A stretch of DNA of 5,767 nucleotides from Clostridiaceae bacterium (GTDB taxonomy: Bacteria > Bacillota > Clostridia > Oscillospirales > Acutalibacteraceae). Both the position numbers and the translations under genes were made by a program. Below the pieces are notes generated by a model that was given only the letters and a program-made list of their open reading frames with translations, made no database searches and had not been told where the DNA came from. Within the stretch, counting starts at the first letter, position 1. Each line of letters opens with the position of its first letter. The stretch covers positions 1-5,767 of the forward strand of contig JAEDIL010000101.1 in NCBI GenBank assembly GCA_016292455.1, in the 5' to 3' direction. Below are positions 1 to 5,767 of the stretch, one piece after another.

Positions 1-143
1 AAGCGCACTCCGTGCGTGAAGTGATGCTTCGCATCGTGAAGTGCCTGCGGGCGTGGGTGGCACACTTAACTTCACTTCGTGCGTAGGCACGATACTTCAC
101 AGCGGCATCGCCGCTGCTTCACTTGGCAAAGCCAAACTTCACT
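1..143. repeat. Array of mini-hairpins separated by a conserved GTGAAGT/ACTTCAC heptamer
   Basis: The conserved element is a heptamer: GTGAAGT at 16-22 and 36-42, then its reverse complement ACTTCAC at 69-75, 94-100 and 136-142, with one-mismatch copies at 64-70 (ACTTAAC) and 116-122 (GCTTCAC). Between heptamers lie short inverted repeats with different sequences: 4-16 (CGCAC/GTGCG, loop TCC), 23-35 (GATGC/GCATC, loop TTC), 43-52 (GCC/GGC, loop TGCG, weak), 77-92 (TCGTGC/GCACGA, loop GTAG), 100-116 (CAGCGGC/GCCGCTG, loop ATC) and 123-135 (TTGGC/GCCAA, loop AAA). Within each orientation the heptamers recur every 20-25 bases. Base pairing is kept while stem sequence varies, which suggests structure in RNA or single-stranded DNA matters. 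The array starts at the window edge, so its true left end is unseen. It is not a CRISPR, because the spacers are about 13-18 bases and self-complementary. I know no formal name for it. Confidence 0.8.
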
Positions 144-148
144 AAAAG

Positions 149-177
149 TTGCTTATCGCAAACGTTTATGATACAAT
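149..177 (+). promoter_or_regulatory. Extended -10 promoter of the four-helix-bundle gene
   Basis: A TACAAT box lies at 172-177, preceded by TG at 169-170 with one base between, which is the extended -10 arrangement. A weak -35 (TTGCTT, 149-154) sits exactly 17 bases upstream. The start codon is at 201, so the leader would be about 17 bases. The promoter begins six bases after the last heptamer of the hairpin array, so the array itself would not be in this transcript. Confidence 0.6.
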
Positions 178-200
178 AAAGCCGAACAGGCGGTGTCATT

Positions 201-553
201 ATGTCCGAAAGTAAATTGAGAACACAGTCGATGGATTTTGCAGTATCCATCATCAACCTTGTTAAACAGTTGAAAGAAAAACGAGAATCCATTATTTCCA
301 ATCAAATCGGCAGAAGTGGCAAATCCATCGGTGCAAACATCCGCGAAGCACAGTATGCTCACGGGAAAGCAGACTTTATTCAAAACTGCAAATCGCTTTG
401 AAAGAATCCAATGAAACAGGTTATTGGTTGGAATTGCTTTACAAAACGAACTACATAGCCGAAGAACAATACAAGATTTTGGATTCTGCTTGCACAAGCA
501 TTCGGGTTATGCTCACTTCCTCCATTAACACCGCAAAGGAGAATGAGAAATGA
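201..553 (+). pseudogene. Four-helix-bundle (S23/Avd-like) protein gene, broken by a 1-base frameshift
   Basis: The first 61 residues read as a four helix bundle protein of the 23S rRNA intervening-sequence/S23 family, which also contains the Avd accessory protein of diversity-generating retroelements. The hallmark stretch R-S-G-K-S-I-G-A-N-I-R-E-A lies at residues 38-50. The frame then stops at 399-401. Adding one A to the A-run at 382-385 restores a 117-residue protein, near the usual family length, continuing LQIALKESNETGYWLELLYK and ending at TGA 551-553. The break is therefore one missing base, either a real mutation or an assembly error in a short A-run. The ribosome binding site AGGCGGTG at 188-195 sits five bases before the ATG. 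Members form oligomeric helical bundles and some bind nucleic acid; the exact role of stand-alone members is unknown. The gene follows the hairpin array directly and has no operon partner. The downstream half has no obvious start of its own. Confidence 0.85.
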
Positions 554-710
554 CATACGGTTTGGAAATGTAAAGAAAAATCTATAATTGAAAGTTATAT
601 GAAAAAGTACTCAATGTATGAAGTTTTATCAGCATTCAATCAAAGATAAGCTTTACGCAAAAGCGAAGACGGCAAAAGGGTTACTTTTTGAAATTTTTTC
701 ATGAGTCCTC
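554..710. other. AT-rich intergenic spacer
   Basis: This stretch separates the four-helix-bundle gene from the phosphoesterase promoter. It holds a perfect TATAAT at 583-588 with a possible TTGGAA at 562-567, but the 15-base spacing is short and nothing convincing follows. Two tiny reading frames (599-649, 16 codons; 618-704, 28 codons) lack ribosome binding sites and are not called. A weak 5-bp hairpin occurs at 650-664. No clear terminator for the upstream gene is visible. Confidence 0.5.
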
Positions 711-739
711 TTTATTTTTTTATAAAATTGTGTTAAAAT
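711..739 (+). promoter_or_regulatory. Probable promoter of the metallophosphoesterase gene
   Basis: TAAAAT at 734-739 is preceded by TG at 731-732 with one base between, an extended -10. The matching -35 position (711-716, TTTATT) is poor, which is common when the extended -10 is present. Transcription would begin near 746, giving a leader of about 40 bases. This is inferred from motif and position only. Confidence 0.5.
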
Positions 740-770
740 CTATTAAAAAGGCGGCTCGTATGCTGCTTTG

Positions 771-780
771 AAAGGGGAAG
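771..780 (+). promoter_or_regulatory. Ribosome binding site that fixes the phosphoesterase start at 786
   Basis: The purine-rich AAAGGGGAAG lies five bases before ATG 786. The longer in-frame reading from TTG 768 would put this site inside the coding sequence and add six residues before a canonical lysine-rich signal peptide, so 786 is preferred. Confidence 0.75.
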
Positions 781-785
781 ATACA

Positions 786-2486
786 ATGAAGAAGATTAAA
801 AAAACGATTGCGGTTCTGCTTTCGTTTGTGATGGCGCTCTCGCTTTTCGGTGTTTGCGCTTCGGCAGAGGAGGGCGGACTGAAAATCTCCGTTGCGAGTG
901 ATGTCCACACAAGTGTTGTTGAAAAAATTTCAGACTTTTACGGCGACGGCACCCTCGCCAACCACGGCACGTTACTCTCTCTGCGCGACGAGAGCTTTGC
1001 CGTTCTCGACTCGTTTTTGCGCGATTCCGCTGAGGCAGGCGCAAAATACGTTTTCCTTGCCGGCGACAACACCGATTCCGGAACAACCGCTCAGCATGAA
1101 AAAATTACGTCTATTCTGAAAGATTATGAAACAAGAACGGGCGTTGAGGTTTTTGTGGTTCCCGGAAACCATGATTATTCTGCCATGGGAGAAGAGGGAG
1201 TGGCATATTTCCGCGAAGCCTATAAGGATTTCGGATACGGCGAAGCGTATGCATCTGATGACAAAACCGCAAGCTATGCCGTTGACCTCGCAGACGGATA
1301 CACACTCATTGCCGTTGATTCCGTTCTCCCGGGCGACAGTGCCGACGGAATAACGAATGCGCTCCTTTCGTGGATTGAAGCACAGGCAAAAGCCGCAACG
1401 GAAAGAGGAAGAAAACTCATCTGCATGATGCATCACCCGATTATTCCTCAGTTCTCACTTCAGGAAAAGTTCATGAGCGATTCCGTTGTCAGAGACTGGC
1501 GCAAGGTTTCGGAAAGCCTTGCGAATTTCGGAATACAGTATGTTTTCACCGGACACAAGCACAGCGCTGATATTGCTCAGAATATCAGCACAAGTGGAAA
1601 TGTTATTTATGACGTCGGCGTACCCTCGCTCGTGATTTATCCGCTTGCATATCGCTTTGTAACATTCTCTGATGAAAAAGTTGCAATCCGCGAAATGAAT
1701 GTAACCTCAATCAGAATGCCTGAACTGCTTCCGTCAGGATACAGCGCCGAAACGTTAGACAAGGTTATAAACAACACTCAGGAATATTCCGAAGAGGTAT
1801 TTGACGCGTCTTTCAGAAGGTTTGTTGAGTCAAGCATTCTGAATCCCACCGCGCTTTGCCGCCGCCTGAATATCGAAGATGAGAAAACGAAGGAAGCGTT
1901 TAAATCAGTTTGCACAAAGGCAAAAACGCTCATTGACTATCCGCTTTACGGAGAAGGAGAGACCATTGAAACAATTGCCGCCGGGTATAACATTGCGTTG
2001 CCTGCGAGTGACTATGAAACTGCGTTCGATGTTCTCAATGTGGTTTTCAAGGCATATTGCAACGGCGACGAAAATCTGAGCGTTTCGAGTACCGAAATTC
2101 AGCTCGGCTTAAAGTGCTTTGCAATTCTTGCCGATTATTCACTTGAAGATTACCCCGATGACATCAGGATTCTGTTCCTCAATGCGTTGGCGGCGTGCTT
2201 TACCGGTGATACTCCCGCTGTGACCGCAAGCATTACTGCCGTTGTTCTCGGACTCGGTGACGGTGACTTCGGAGTCGGCGTTGCTTCGGCACTTATCAAG
2301 CCGTTCCTTGAAGAAATTCTGGTTGATGAAGCGCCGGCGGACAGGAACGTTGACCTTCCTGCCTGTACGACTGACGTTGTGAGCAACAAAGTTGTCGGTG
2401 CGCTGAGCTTTTTTGAAAAGGTTGCCGCTTTCTTCCTGAAAATCTGGAATTTCATCTGCGGTATATTTACTGCATTTTCAAAATAA
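786..2486 (+). CDS. Secreted calcineurin-like metallophosphoesterase
   Basis: A 566-residue exported phosphoesterase of the calcineurin-like superfamily. Residues 1-27 form a Sec signal peptide: a KKIKK start, a hydrophobic core and a probable cleavage after ASA. The five metal-site motifs are present in order: D39-x-H41, G93-D94-N-T-D97, G127-N128-H129-D130, H216-H217 and G256-H257-K-H259. A two-metal phosphomonoesterase or phosphodiesterase centre is therefore expected to be intact. The catalytic domain covers about residues 32-305. Residues 320-540 are a mostly helical region I cannot assign. The last 24 residues are rich in Phe, Trp and Lys and could be an amphipathic membrane-binding tail. 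The substrate is unknown; nucleotides, phospholipid headgroups or wall polymers are all possible. It is a single-gene unit with its own promoter and a strong terminator 16 bases after the stop codon. Family assignment is firm, the substrate open. Confidence 0.93.
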   Translation: MKKIKKTIAVLLSFVMALSLFGVCASAEEGGLKISVASDVHTSVVEKISDFYGDGTLANHGTLLSLRDESFAVLDSFLRDSAEAGAKYVFLAGDNTDSGTTAQHEKITSILKDYETRTGVEVFVVPGNHDYSAMGEEGVAYFREAYKDFGYGEAYASDDKTASYAVDLADGYTLIAVDSVLPGDSADGITNALLSWIEAQAKAATERGRKLICMMHHPIIPQFSLQEKFMSDSVVRDWRKVSESLANFGIQYVFTGHKHSADIAQNISTSGNVIYDVGVPSLVIYPLAYRFVTFSDEKVAIREMNVTSIRMPELLPSGYSAETLDKVINNTQEYSEEVFDASFRRFVESSILNPTALCRRLNIEDEKTKEAFKSVCTKAKTLIDYPLYGEGETIETIAAGYNIALPASDYETAFDVLNVVFKAYCNGDENLSVSSTEIQLGLKCFAILADYSLEDYPDDIRILFLNALAACFTGDTPAVTASITAVVLGLGDGDFGVGVASALIKPFLEEILVDEAPADRNVDLPACTTDVVSNKVVGALSFFEKVAAFFLKIWNFICGIFTAFSK

Positions 2487-2501
2487 CAAATATACTTTTT
2501 T

Positions 2502-2535
2502 CTCGTCAGGGTATAATTGCCCTGACGAGTTTTTT
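2502..2535 (+). terminator. Intrinsic terminator of the phosphoesterase gene
   Basis: A perfect 10-bp stem, CTCGTCAGGG (2502-2511) with CCCTGACGAG (2520-2529), encloses an 8-base loop and is followed by six T residues (2530-2535). It lies 16 bases after the TAA. There is no A-tract before the stem, so it should work only on the + strand. Confidence 0.95.
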
Positions 2536-2553
2536 ATTATGAGGAGAAACAAA

Positions 2554-2691
2554 ATGAAAAACGTTTTTGAATATCCTGATCTCCGAAGTGCCGCTGACCT
2601 TGATTTTGAAACGAAAATTGCTTTGCCGCTTTTTGAAACACAGAGGACGCGCTTTTGTTTTTTTGCTTATGGGCACTGTTTGAAAAAATAG
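2554..2691 (+). CDS. Short ORF of 45 codons with a good ribosome binding site; possible gene remnant
   Basis: GAGGAG at 2541-2546 lies seven bases before ATG 2554, and the frame runs 45 codons to TAG 2689. It begins MKNVFEYPDLRSAADLDFET, which looks like the acidic start of an ordinary soluble protein. From about residue 31 it changes to a basic, Phe- and Cys-containing tail encoded by T-rich DNA. That change fits a gene whose 3' part has been lost. I do not recognise a family. It starts only 18 bases after the U-tract of the preceding terminator and has no visible promoter of its own, so expression would need read-through. It could be a small protein, a decayed gene or chance. Confidence 0.35.
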   Translation: MKNVFEYPDLRSAADLDFETKIALPLFETQRTRFCFFAYGHCLKK

Positions 2692-2825
2692 CCAAAAAAA
2701 GGTAGAGAAAAGGGTTTTAATATTGCATTTATTTTCGCATTAGAGAAATAAAACAAAAAGAAAAGCTTGTACAATAATGGCTGCTGAAAAATTCGTTGTG
2801 TAATATAAATTATTGGAGCTGCATT
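2692..2825 (+). promoter_or_regulatory. AT-rich upstream region of the acyltransferase operon, promoter poorly defined
   Basis: This region must carry the operon promoter, because a strong terminator lies upstream. The best -10 candidate is TACAAT at 2770-2775, inside the 8-base palindrome TTGTACAA (2767-2774), but no good -35 lies 16-18 bases before it. TAATAT at 2801-2806 is an alternative with an equally poor -35. A TTGCAT at 2723-2728 has no suitable -10 partner. No riboswitch-like structure is evident. Together with the terminator and the short ORF this fills the 339-base gap between the two long genes. Confidence 0.3.
2815..2818 (+). promoter_or_regulatory. Ribosome binding site that fixes the MBOAT start at 2826
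   Basis: GGAG lies seven bases before ATG 2826. A longer frame opens at TTG 2796 but has no ribosome binding site and adds ten residues unlike the family. From 2826 the protein begins MVFSNLFFLYFFFPLN, a typical start for this family. Confidence 0.7.
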
Positions 2826-4295
2826 ATGGTTTTTTCGAATCTGTTCTTTCTTTATTTTTTCTTTCCTCTTAATCTGATCTGCTATTTTTTCGCCAAGGAT
2901 CTGAAAGCGAAAAACCTTGTCATGCTAATTTTCTCACTGTTCTTTTATGCATGGGGCGAGCCGAAATATGTTTTTCTCCTCGTTTTTGAAAGCTTTGCCG
3001 ATTGGATTCTTGCGCTGAACATTGAAAAGTGCCGAGGAACAGCAAAGGCGAAGCTGTATCTCGCGGCTGCCTGCGTTGTTGACCTCGGGCTTATCGGAAT
3101 TTTCAAATATCTGACGTTTATTCTTGAAAACGTTCAGGCGGTCACAGGCAGACCGGAAAACATTGTTCAGATTGCGCTTCCCATCGGCATTTCGTTTTAT
3201 ACTTTTCAGCTGCTTTCCTATGTTGTTGACGTTTACCGCGGGGAAACCGAAGCGCAGAAAAAATTCCGCTACGTTCTGCTTTACGCCAGCCTTTTCCACC
3301 AATGCATTGCGGGACCGATTGTCAGATACAGTGATGTCTGCGCCGAAATTGAGGGCAGAAAAACAAATTTCAACGAGATTTCAAAGGGTATCAGCCGCTT
3401 TTCAATCGGACTCGGAAAAAAGGCGCTCCTTGCCAATGTCTGCGGCTCGCTTGCGGACACTGTTCTGCTTTCCGATTCCGCGCTTTCCGTTGCCGGCGAT
3501 TTGCAGAAAAACATTGCCGTTCTTTCAAGCCGTCCTGCGTTTGGATTGTGGCTCGGAATGATTTTCTATATGCTTCAGATTTATCTCGATTTTTCCGCCT
3601 ATTCCGACATGGCAATAGGCATGGGACAGATGATCGGCTTTCATTACAAAGAAAACTTTGATTATCCCTATTGCTCAAAAAGCGTTGCCGAATTCTGGCG
3701 CAGATGGCATATTTCGCTCGGCTCGTTCTTCCGCGATTATGTTTACATACCGCTCGGCGGAAGCAGAAAGGGACTGAAAAGAACAATTTTCAATACTTTT
3801 GTTGTCTGGGCGCTCACGGGGCTCTGGCACGGCGCGAGCTGGAACTTTGTTCTCTGGGGACTGTACTTTTTTGTTTTCATCACGCTTGAAAGGCTGTTCC
3901 TGCGCGAAAGGCTTGAAAAAGCCCCTTCGTGGGTATCACACGTTTACCTGCTGCTTGTTTCGCTTTTCGGCTGGATAATTTTCCGCTTCAAAAGTGTCCC
4001 GGTCGGCTTCACTGTCTTTAAGGGAATGTTCGGACTTTGCTCAAACGGCTTCACAAGCTATGAGATTGACGCATTTTTCAAAAACAACGTCTTTTTCCTG
4101 GTTGTTGCCGTCCTTGCCTGCACACCGCTCATGAGGAATATCGGCAGATTCATTGCCGGCGCGGCAAGGAACAATGCTGACGCGGCGCTTTTCAATGTTG
4201 CCAGAAAAATTGCCGTTCCGCTGGTTCTTCTTGTGCTTTCAACGTTTGCCCTCGTCGGAGACAGTTATAATCCGTTCCTTTATTTCCAATTCTGA
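2826..4295 (+). CDS. MBOAT-family membrane O-acyltransferase (AlgI/DltB-like)
   Basis: A 489-residue polytopic membrane protein with about ten or eleven hydrophobic segments (for example 3-22, 31-43, 77-98, 116-134, 238-258, 323-350, 370-388, 461-478). Family motifs are LPIGISFYTFQ at 118-128, YLDFSAYSDMAIGMG at 253-267, FWRRWHISLGSFFRDY at 290-305 and GLWHGASWNF at 332-341. H335 in the last motif matches the catalytic histidine of AlgI and DltB; H295 is the second conserved histidine. The C-terminus NPFLYFQF is also typical. Such enzymes accept an acyl group, usually acetyl, on the cytoplasmic side and pass it across the membrane for O-acylation of exopolysaccharide or wall polymers. The next gene, a DHHW protein, is the expected extracellular partner. 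Length is normal and no key residue is missing. The acyl donor and final substrate cannot be read from this window. It is not called dltB because no other dlt gene is present. Confidence 0.95.
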   Translation: MVFSNLFFLYFFFPLNLICYFFAKDLKAKNLVMLIFSLFFYAWGEPKYVFLLVFESFADWILALNIEKCRGTAKAKLYLAAACVVDLGLIGIFKYLTFILENVQAVTGRPENIVQIALPIGISFYTFQLLSYVVDVYRGETEAQKKFRYVLLYASLFHQCIAGPIVRYSDVCAEIEGRKTNFNEISKGISRFSIGLGKKALLANVCGSLADTVLLSDSALSVAGDLQKNIAVLSSRPAFGLWLGMIFYMLQIYLDFSAYSDMAIGMGQMIGFHYKENFDYPYCSKSVAEFWRRWHISLGSFFRDYVYIPLGGSRKGLKRTIFNTFVVWALTGLWHGASWNFVLWGLYFFVFITLERLFLRERLEKAPSWVSHVYLLLVSLFGWIIFRFKSVPVGFTVFKGMFGLCSNGFTSYEIDAFFKNNVFFLVVAVLACTPLMRNIGRFIAGAARNNADAALFNVARKIAVPLVLLVLSTFALVGDSYNPFLYFQF

Positions 4296-4314
4296 GAGAG
4301 GAGGGTGAAAGATA

Positions 4315-5664
4315 ATGAAAAAACGCAATTACAGCAAAAAGTATGTTAAAACGGTAAAAAAAGCAATCCGGCTTTACAAAGTGATTCTTCCATGCGCTTT
4401 CGTTTTACTCCTCGTTCTCGGTTTTCTTGTTTCGCTGATCTTTCCGCTCAGACCGAAGTTTTCTCAAAAGGAAAAGCGTCAGCTTGCCGCCTTTCCGTCG
4501 TTCAGCCTTTCCACGCTCTTTGACGGAAGCTTTTTCCGCGGAATAGACGCTTGGTTTTCCGACACTTTCCCTTTCAGGGACGGTATGATTTCTGCAAACG
4601 AAAGGCTTGAAGAAATGCGCGGCTTCGGAGACAGAATATACGGGCTCAACAACGAGGTTGTCGATATTCCGGTTGCTCCGACAACGGATAATTCCGAAAA
4701 CGGAACTTTGGCGGCAGAATCCACAACCGGGGAAGAAAAAGAACCCACTGTTCCCGAACAGCTCGGAGAGGTTACCCAGAACCTTTCGAATATGAAAATT
4801 GTCGGCAATACGGCATATTCATACTGGTATTTCAATCAGTCGGTTGCGGATACCTATGCAGCAACGGTGAACAAAACGGCTCAGAAGCTTTCCGGTCAGG
4901 CGAAGATTTATGCAATGCTTGTTCCGACGAGTATTGACATCACAACGTCTGACTCGCTGAGGGAAAAGATGAACACGGGCGACCAGAAAAAGGGTATGGA
5001 CTATATTTTTGCTTCGCTTTCGCCTCAGGTTGCCGCGGTTGATATTTATAAGCCGCTGCGTATGCACCGTGACGAATATATCTATTTCAGAACCGACCAC
5101 CATTGGACGGCGCTCGGCGCGTATTACGCCTATGAGCAGTTTGCAAATGTAAAGGGAATTAAGCCGACTCCGCTTTCAAAATTCAAAAAGGAAAGCTTCG
5201 GAGAATTCCTTGGCTCATATTACACCAACAGCAACAGCAGTGCGCTGGAAAAGGAGCCGGATGAGCTTATCGCATATATGCCCCCATACAAAACCACGCT
5301 TCAATACACTCAGCCTGACGGCAGGGTTGTTGACTGGTTCCTTGTCAATGATGTTTCGTCTTATCCGATTTCACAGAAATACAGCGCTTTTGCCGGTGCG
5401 GACAACCCGTATACGGTGATTGAAAACAAGAGCAAGGAAAAGGGCGAAACCTGCGTTGTGATTAAGGAAAGCTTTGGCAACGCGGTAATTCCCTATATTG
5501 CGGGCAACTATAAAAAGGTATATGTTGTCGATTACAGATACTATAAGCAGGGCTTTGTTCAGCTCGCAAAAAAGGTTAAGGCGAGCGATGTGATTTTCAT
5601 CAACAATGTTTCCGCGGTCTGCACGGAAAGCCTTGTGAACAGAATGAACGCCATTGCGGTCTGA
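4315..5664 (+). CDS. DHHW-family membrane-anchored protein (AlgJ/AlgX-like), acyl transfer partner
   Basis: A 449-residue protein with a basic N-terminus, one transmembrane helix at about 24-44 and an extracellular domain. Residues 49-88 carry the family start pattern: E-K-R-Q-L, a FP pair, then D-G-S-F, and D-T-F-P-F-R-D. The name motif D261-H262-H263-W264 follows a T, as in AlgJ and AlgX, where the Asp and His of this motif join a distant Ser in an SGNH-type triad. The likely Ser is S386 in K-E-S-F-G-N-A, near the C-terminus. Residues about 120-150 are a Thr/Ser/Glu-rich linker of low complexity. It probably transfers acyl groups delivered by the MBOAT to a surface polymer. It starts 19 bases after the MBOAT stop, with AGGAGG at 4299-4304, so the two are co-transcribed. 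The role is inferred from family and pairing. Confidence 0.92.
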   Translation: MKKRNYSKKYVKTVKKAIRLYKVILPCAFVLLLVLGFLVSLIFPLRPKFSQKEKRQLAAFPSFSLSTLFDGSFFRGIDAWFSDTFPFRDGMISANERLEEMRGFGDRIYGLNNEVVDIPVAPTTDNSENGTLAAESTTGEEKEPTVPEQLGEVTQNLSNMKIVGNTAYSYWYFNQSVADTYAATVNKTAQKLSGQAKIYAMLVPTSIDITTSDSLREKMNTGDQKKGMDYIFASLSPQVAAVDIYKPLRMHRDEYIYFRTDHHWTALGAYYAYEQFANVKGIKPTPLSKFKKESFGEFLGSYYTNSNSSALEKEPDELIAYMPPYKTTLQYTQPDGRVVDWFLVNDVSSYPISQKYSAFAGADNPYTVIENKSKEKGETCVVIKESFGNAVIPYIAGNYKKVYVVDYRYYKQGFVQLAKKVKASDVIFINNVSAVCTESLVNRMNAIAV

Positions 5665-5669
5665 GGAGG
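5664..5669 (+). promoter_or_regulatory. Perfect ribosome binding site overlapping the DHHW stop codon
   Basis: AGGAGG begins with the last A of the TGA stop at 5662-5664 and lies seven bases before ATG 5677. The arrangement favours translational coupling of the downstream gene to the DHHW gene. Confidence 0.8.
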
Positions 5670-5676
5670 AAACAAT

Positions 5677-5767
5677 ATGATCAGGCACATAGTAATGTGG
5701 AAATTCAAGCCCTTTGCCGAGGGAAAAACAAGGCAGGAAAATCTGCTTCTGGTCAAAAGCATGCTTG
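5677..5767 (+). CDS. Dabb-family (stress-responsive A/B barrel) protein, 5' part only
   Basis: Only the first 30 codons are in the window. They begin MIRHIVMWKFKPFAEG, matching the start of Dabb-domain proteins (typical form M-x-x-H-I-V-M-W-K), with the first beta strand followed by the start of a helix carrying K-T-R-Q-E-N. Family members are small, about 100 residues, and usually form dimeric ferredoxin-like barrels; in bacteria their roles are mostly unknown. The gene starts 12 bases after the DHHW stop and is almost certainly in the same operon. Whether it has anything to do with polymer acylation cannot be told. The call rests on about 30 residues, so it is probable, not certain. Confidence 0.8.
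   Translation, partial: MIRHIVMWKFKPFAEGKTRQENLLLVKSML

Noticed and set aside
1..143. CRISPR array
   Set aside because: The conserved part is only 7 bases, intervening units are 13-18 bases and self-complementary, and orientation switches midway; no cas gene is present.
153..497. 114-residue reading frame on the minus strand over the four-helix-bundle gene
   Set aside because: It is antisense to a sequence with clear family similarity on the + strand, and it has no recognisable family or ribosome binding site.
748..771. Three-codon leader ORF (ATG 760, stop 769-771) with AAGGCGG before it in the phosphoesterase leader
   Set aside because: Too short to separate from chance, and no attenuator structure is visible between it and the gene.
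972..1436. 154-residue minus-strand reading frame inside the phosphoesterase gene
   Set aside because: The + strand frame carries all the metallophosphoesterase motifs across this interval; the antisense frame has no family signature.
2512..2517. Perfect TATAAT
   Set aside because: It lies in the loop of the terminator hairpin and has no -35 box at 16-18 bases upstream.
2657..2700. T-run/A-run inverted repeat that could be a terminator
   Set aside because: The stem is almost only A-T, needs a bulge and encloses a large loop; it is better explained by local base bias.
2826..4295. dltB (D-alanylation of teichoic acid)
   Set aside because: There is no dltA, dltC or dltD-like gene, and the partner is a DHHW protein, which points to an AlgI-type polymer acylation pair.

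Overview
The window looks like a piece of a low-to-moderate-GC Firmicutes chromosome, most likely a gut Clostridia (Oscillospiraceae/Ruminococcaceae-like) genome. This is inferred from strong AGGAGG-type ribosome binding sites, an intrinsic terminator with a U-tract, extended -10 promoters, and the MBOAT, DHHW and four-helix-bundle families, which are common there. All genes that can be supported lie on the + strand.

Bases 1-143 hold no protein gene. They are an array of small perfect hairpins with unrelated stem sequences, separated by a conserved heptamer, GTGAAGT on the left side and its reverse complement ACTTCAC on the right side. A promoter with an extended -10 follows at once and drives a small S23/Avd-like four-helix-bundle gene (201-553) that is broken by a single-base frameshift. 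Array plus gene look like an accessory, possibly mobile, unit. The array may continue left of the window.

Bases 554-785 are an AT-rich spacer ending in the promoter and ribosome binding site of a secreted calcineurin-like metallophosphoesterase (786-2486). It has a signal peptide, all five metal-binding motifs, a C-terminal helical region of unknown function and a hydrophobic tail. A textbook intrinsic terminator (2502-2535) closes that gene. A 45-codon ORF with a good ribosome binding site (2554-2691) follows in the 339-base gap and may be a gene remnant.

Bases 2826-5767 form a tight operon: an MBOAT-family membrane O-acyltransferase (AlgI/DltB-like), 19 bases later a membrane-anchored DHHW protein (AlgJ/AlgX-like SGNH fold), and 12 bases later the start of a Dabb-family protein cut by the window edge. 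The first two probably work together: the MBOAT moves acyl groups across the membrane, and the DHHW protein transfers them to an extracellular polysaccharide or wall polymer. The phosphoesterase also acts outside the membrane but is a separate transcription unit, and no functional link to the operon is shown. The most unusual item is the heptamer/hairpin array next to the four-helix-bundle gene; the rest is recognisable biology.
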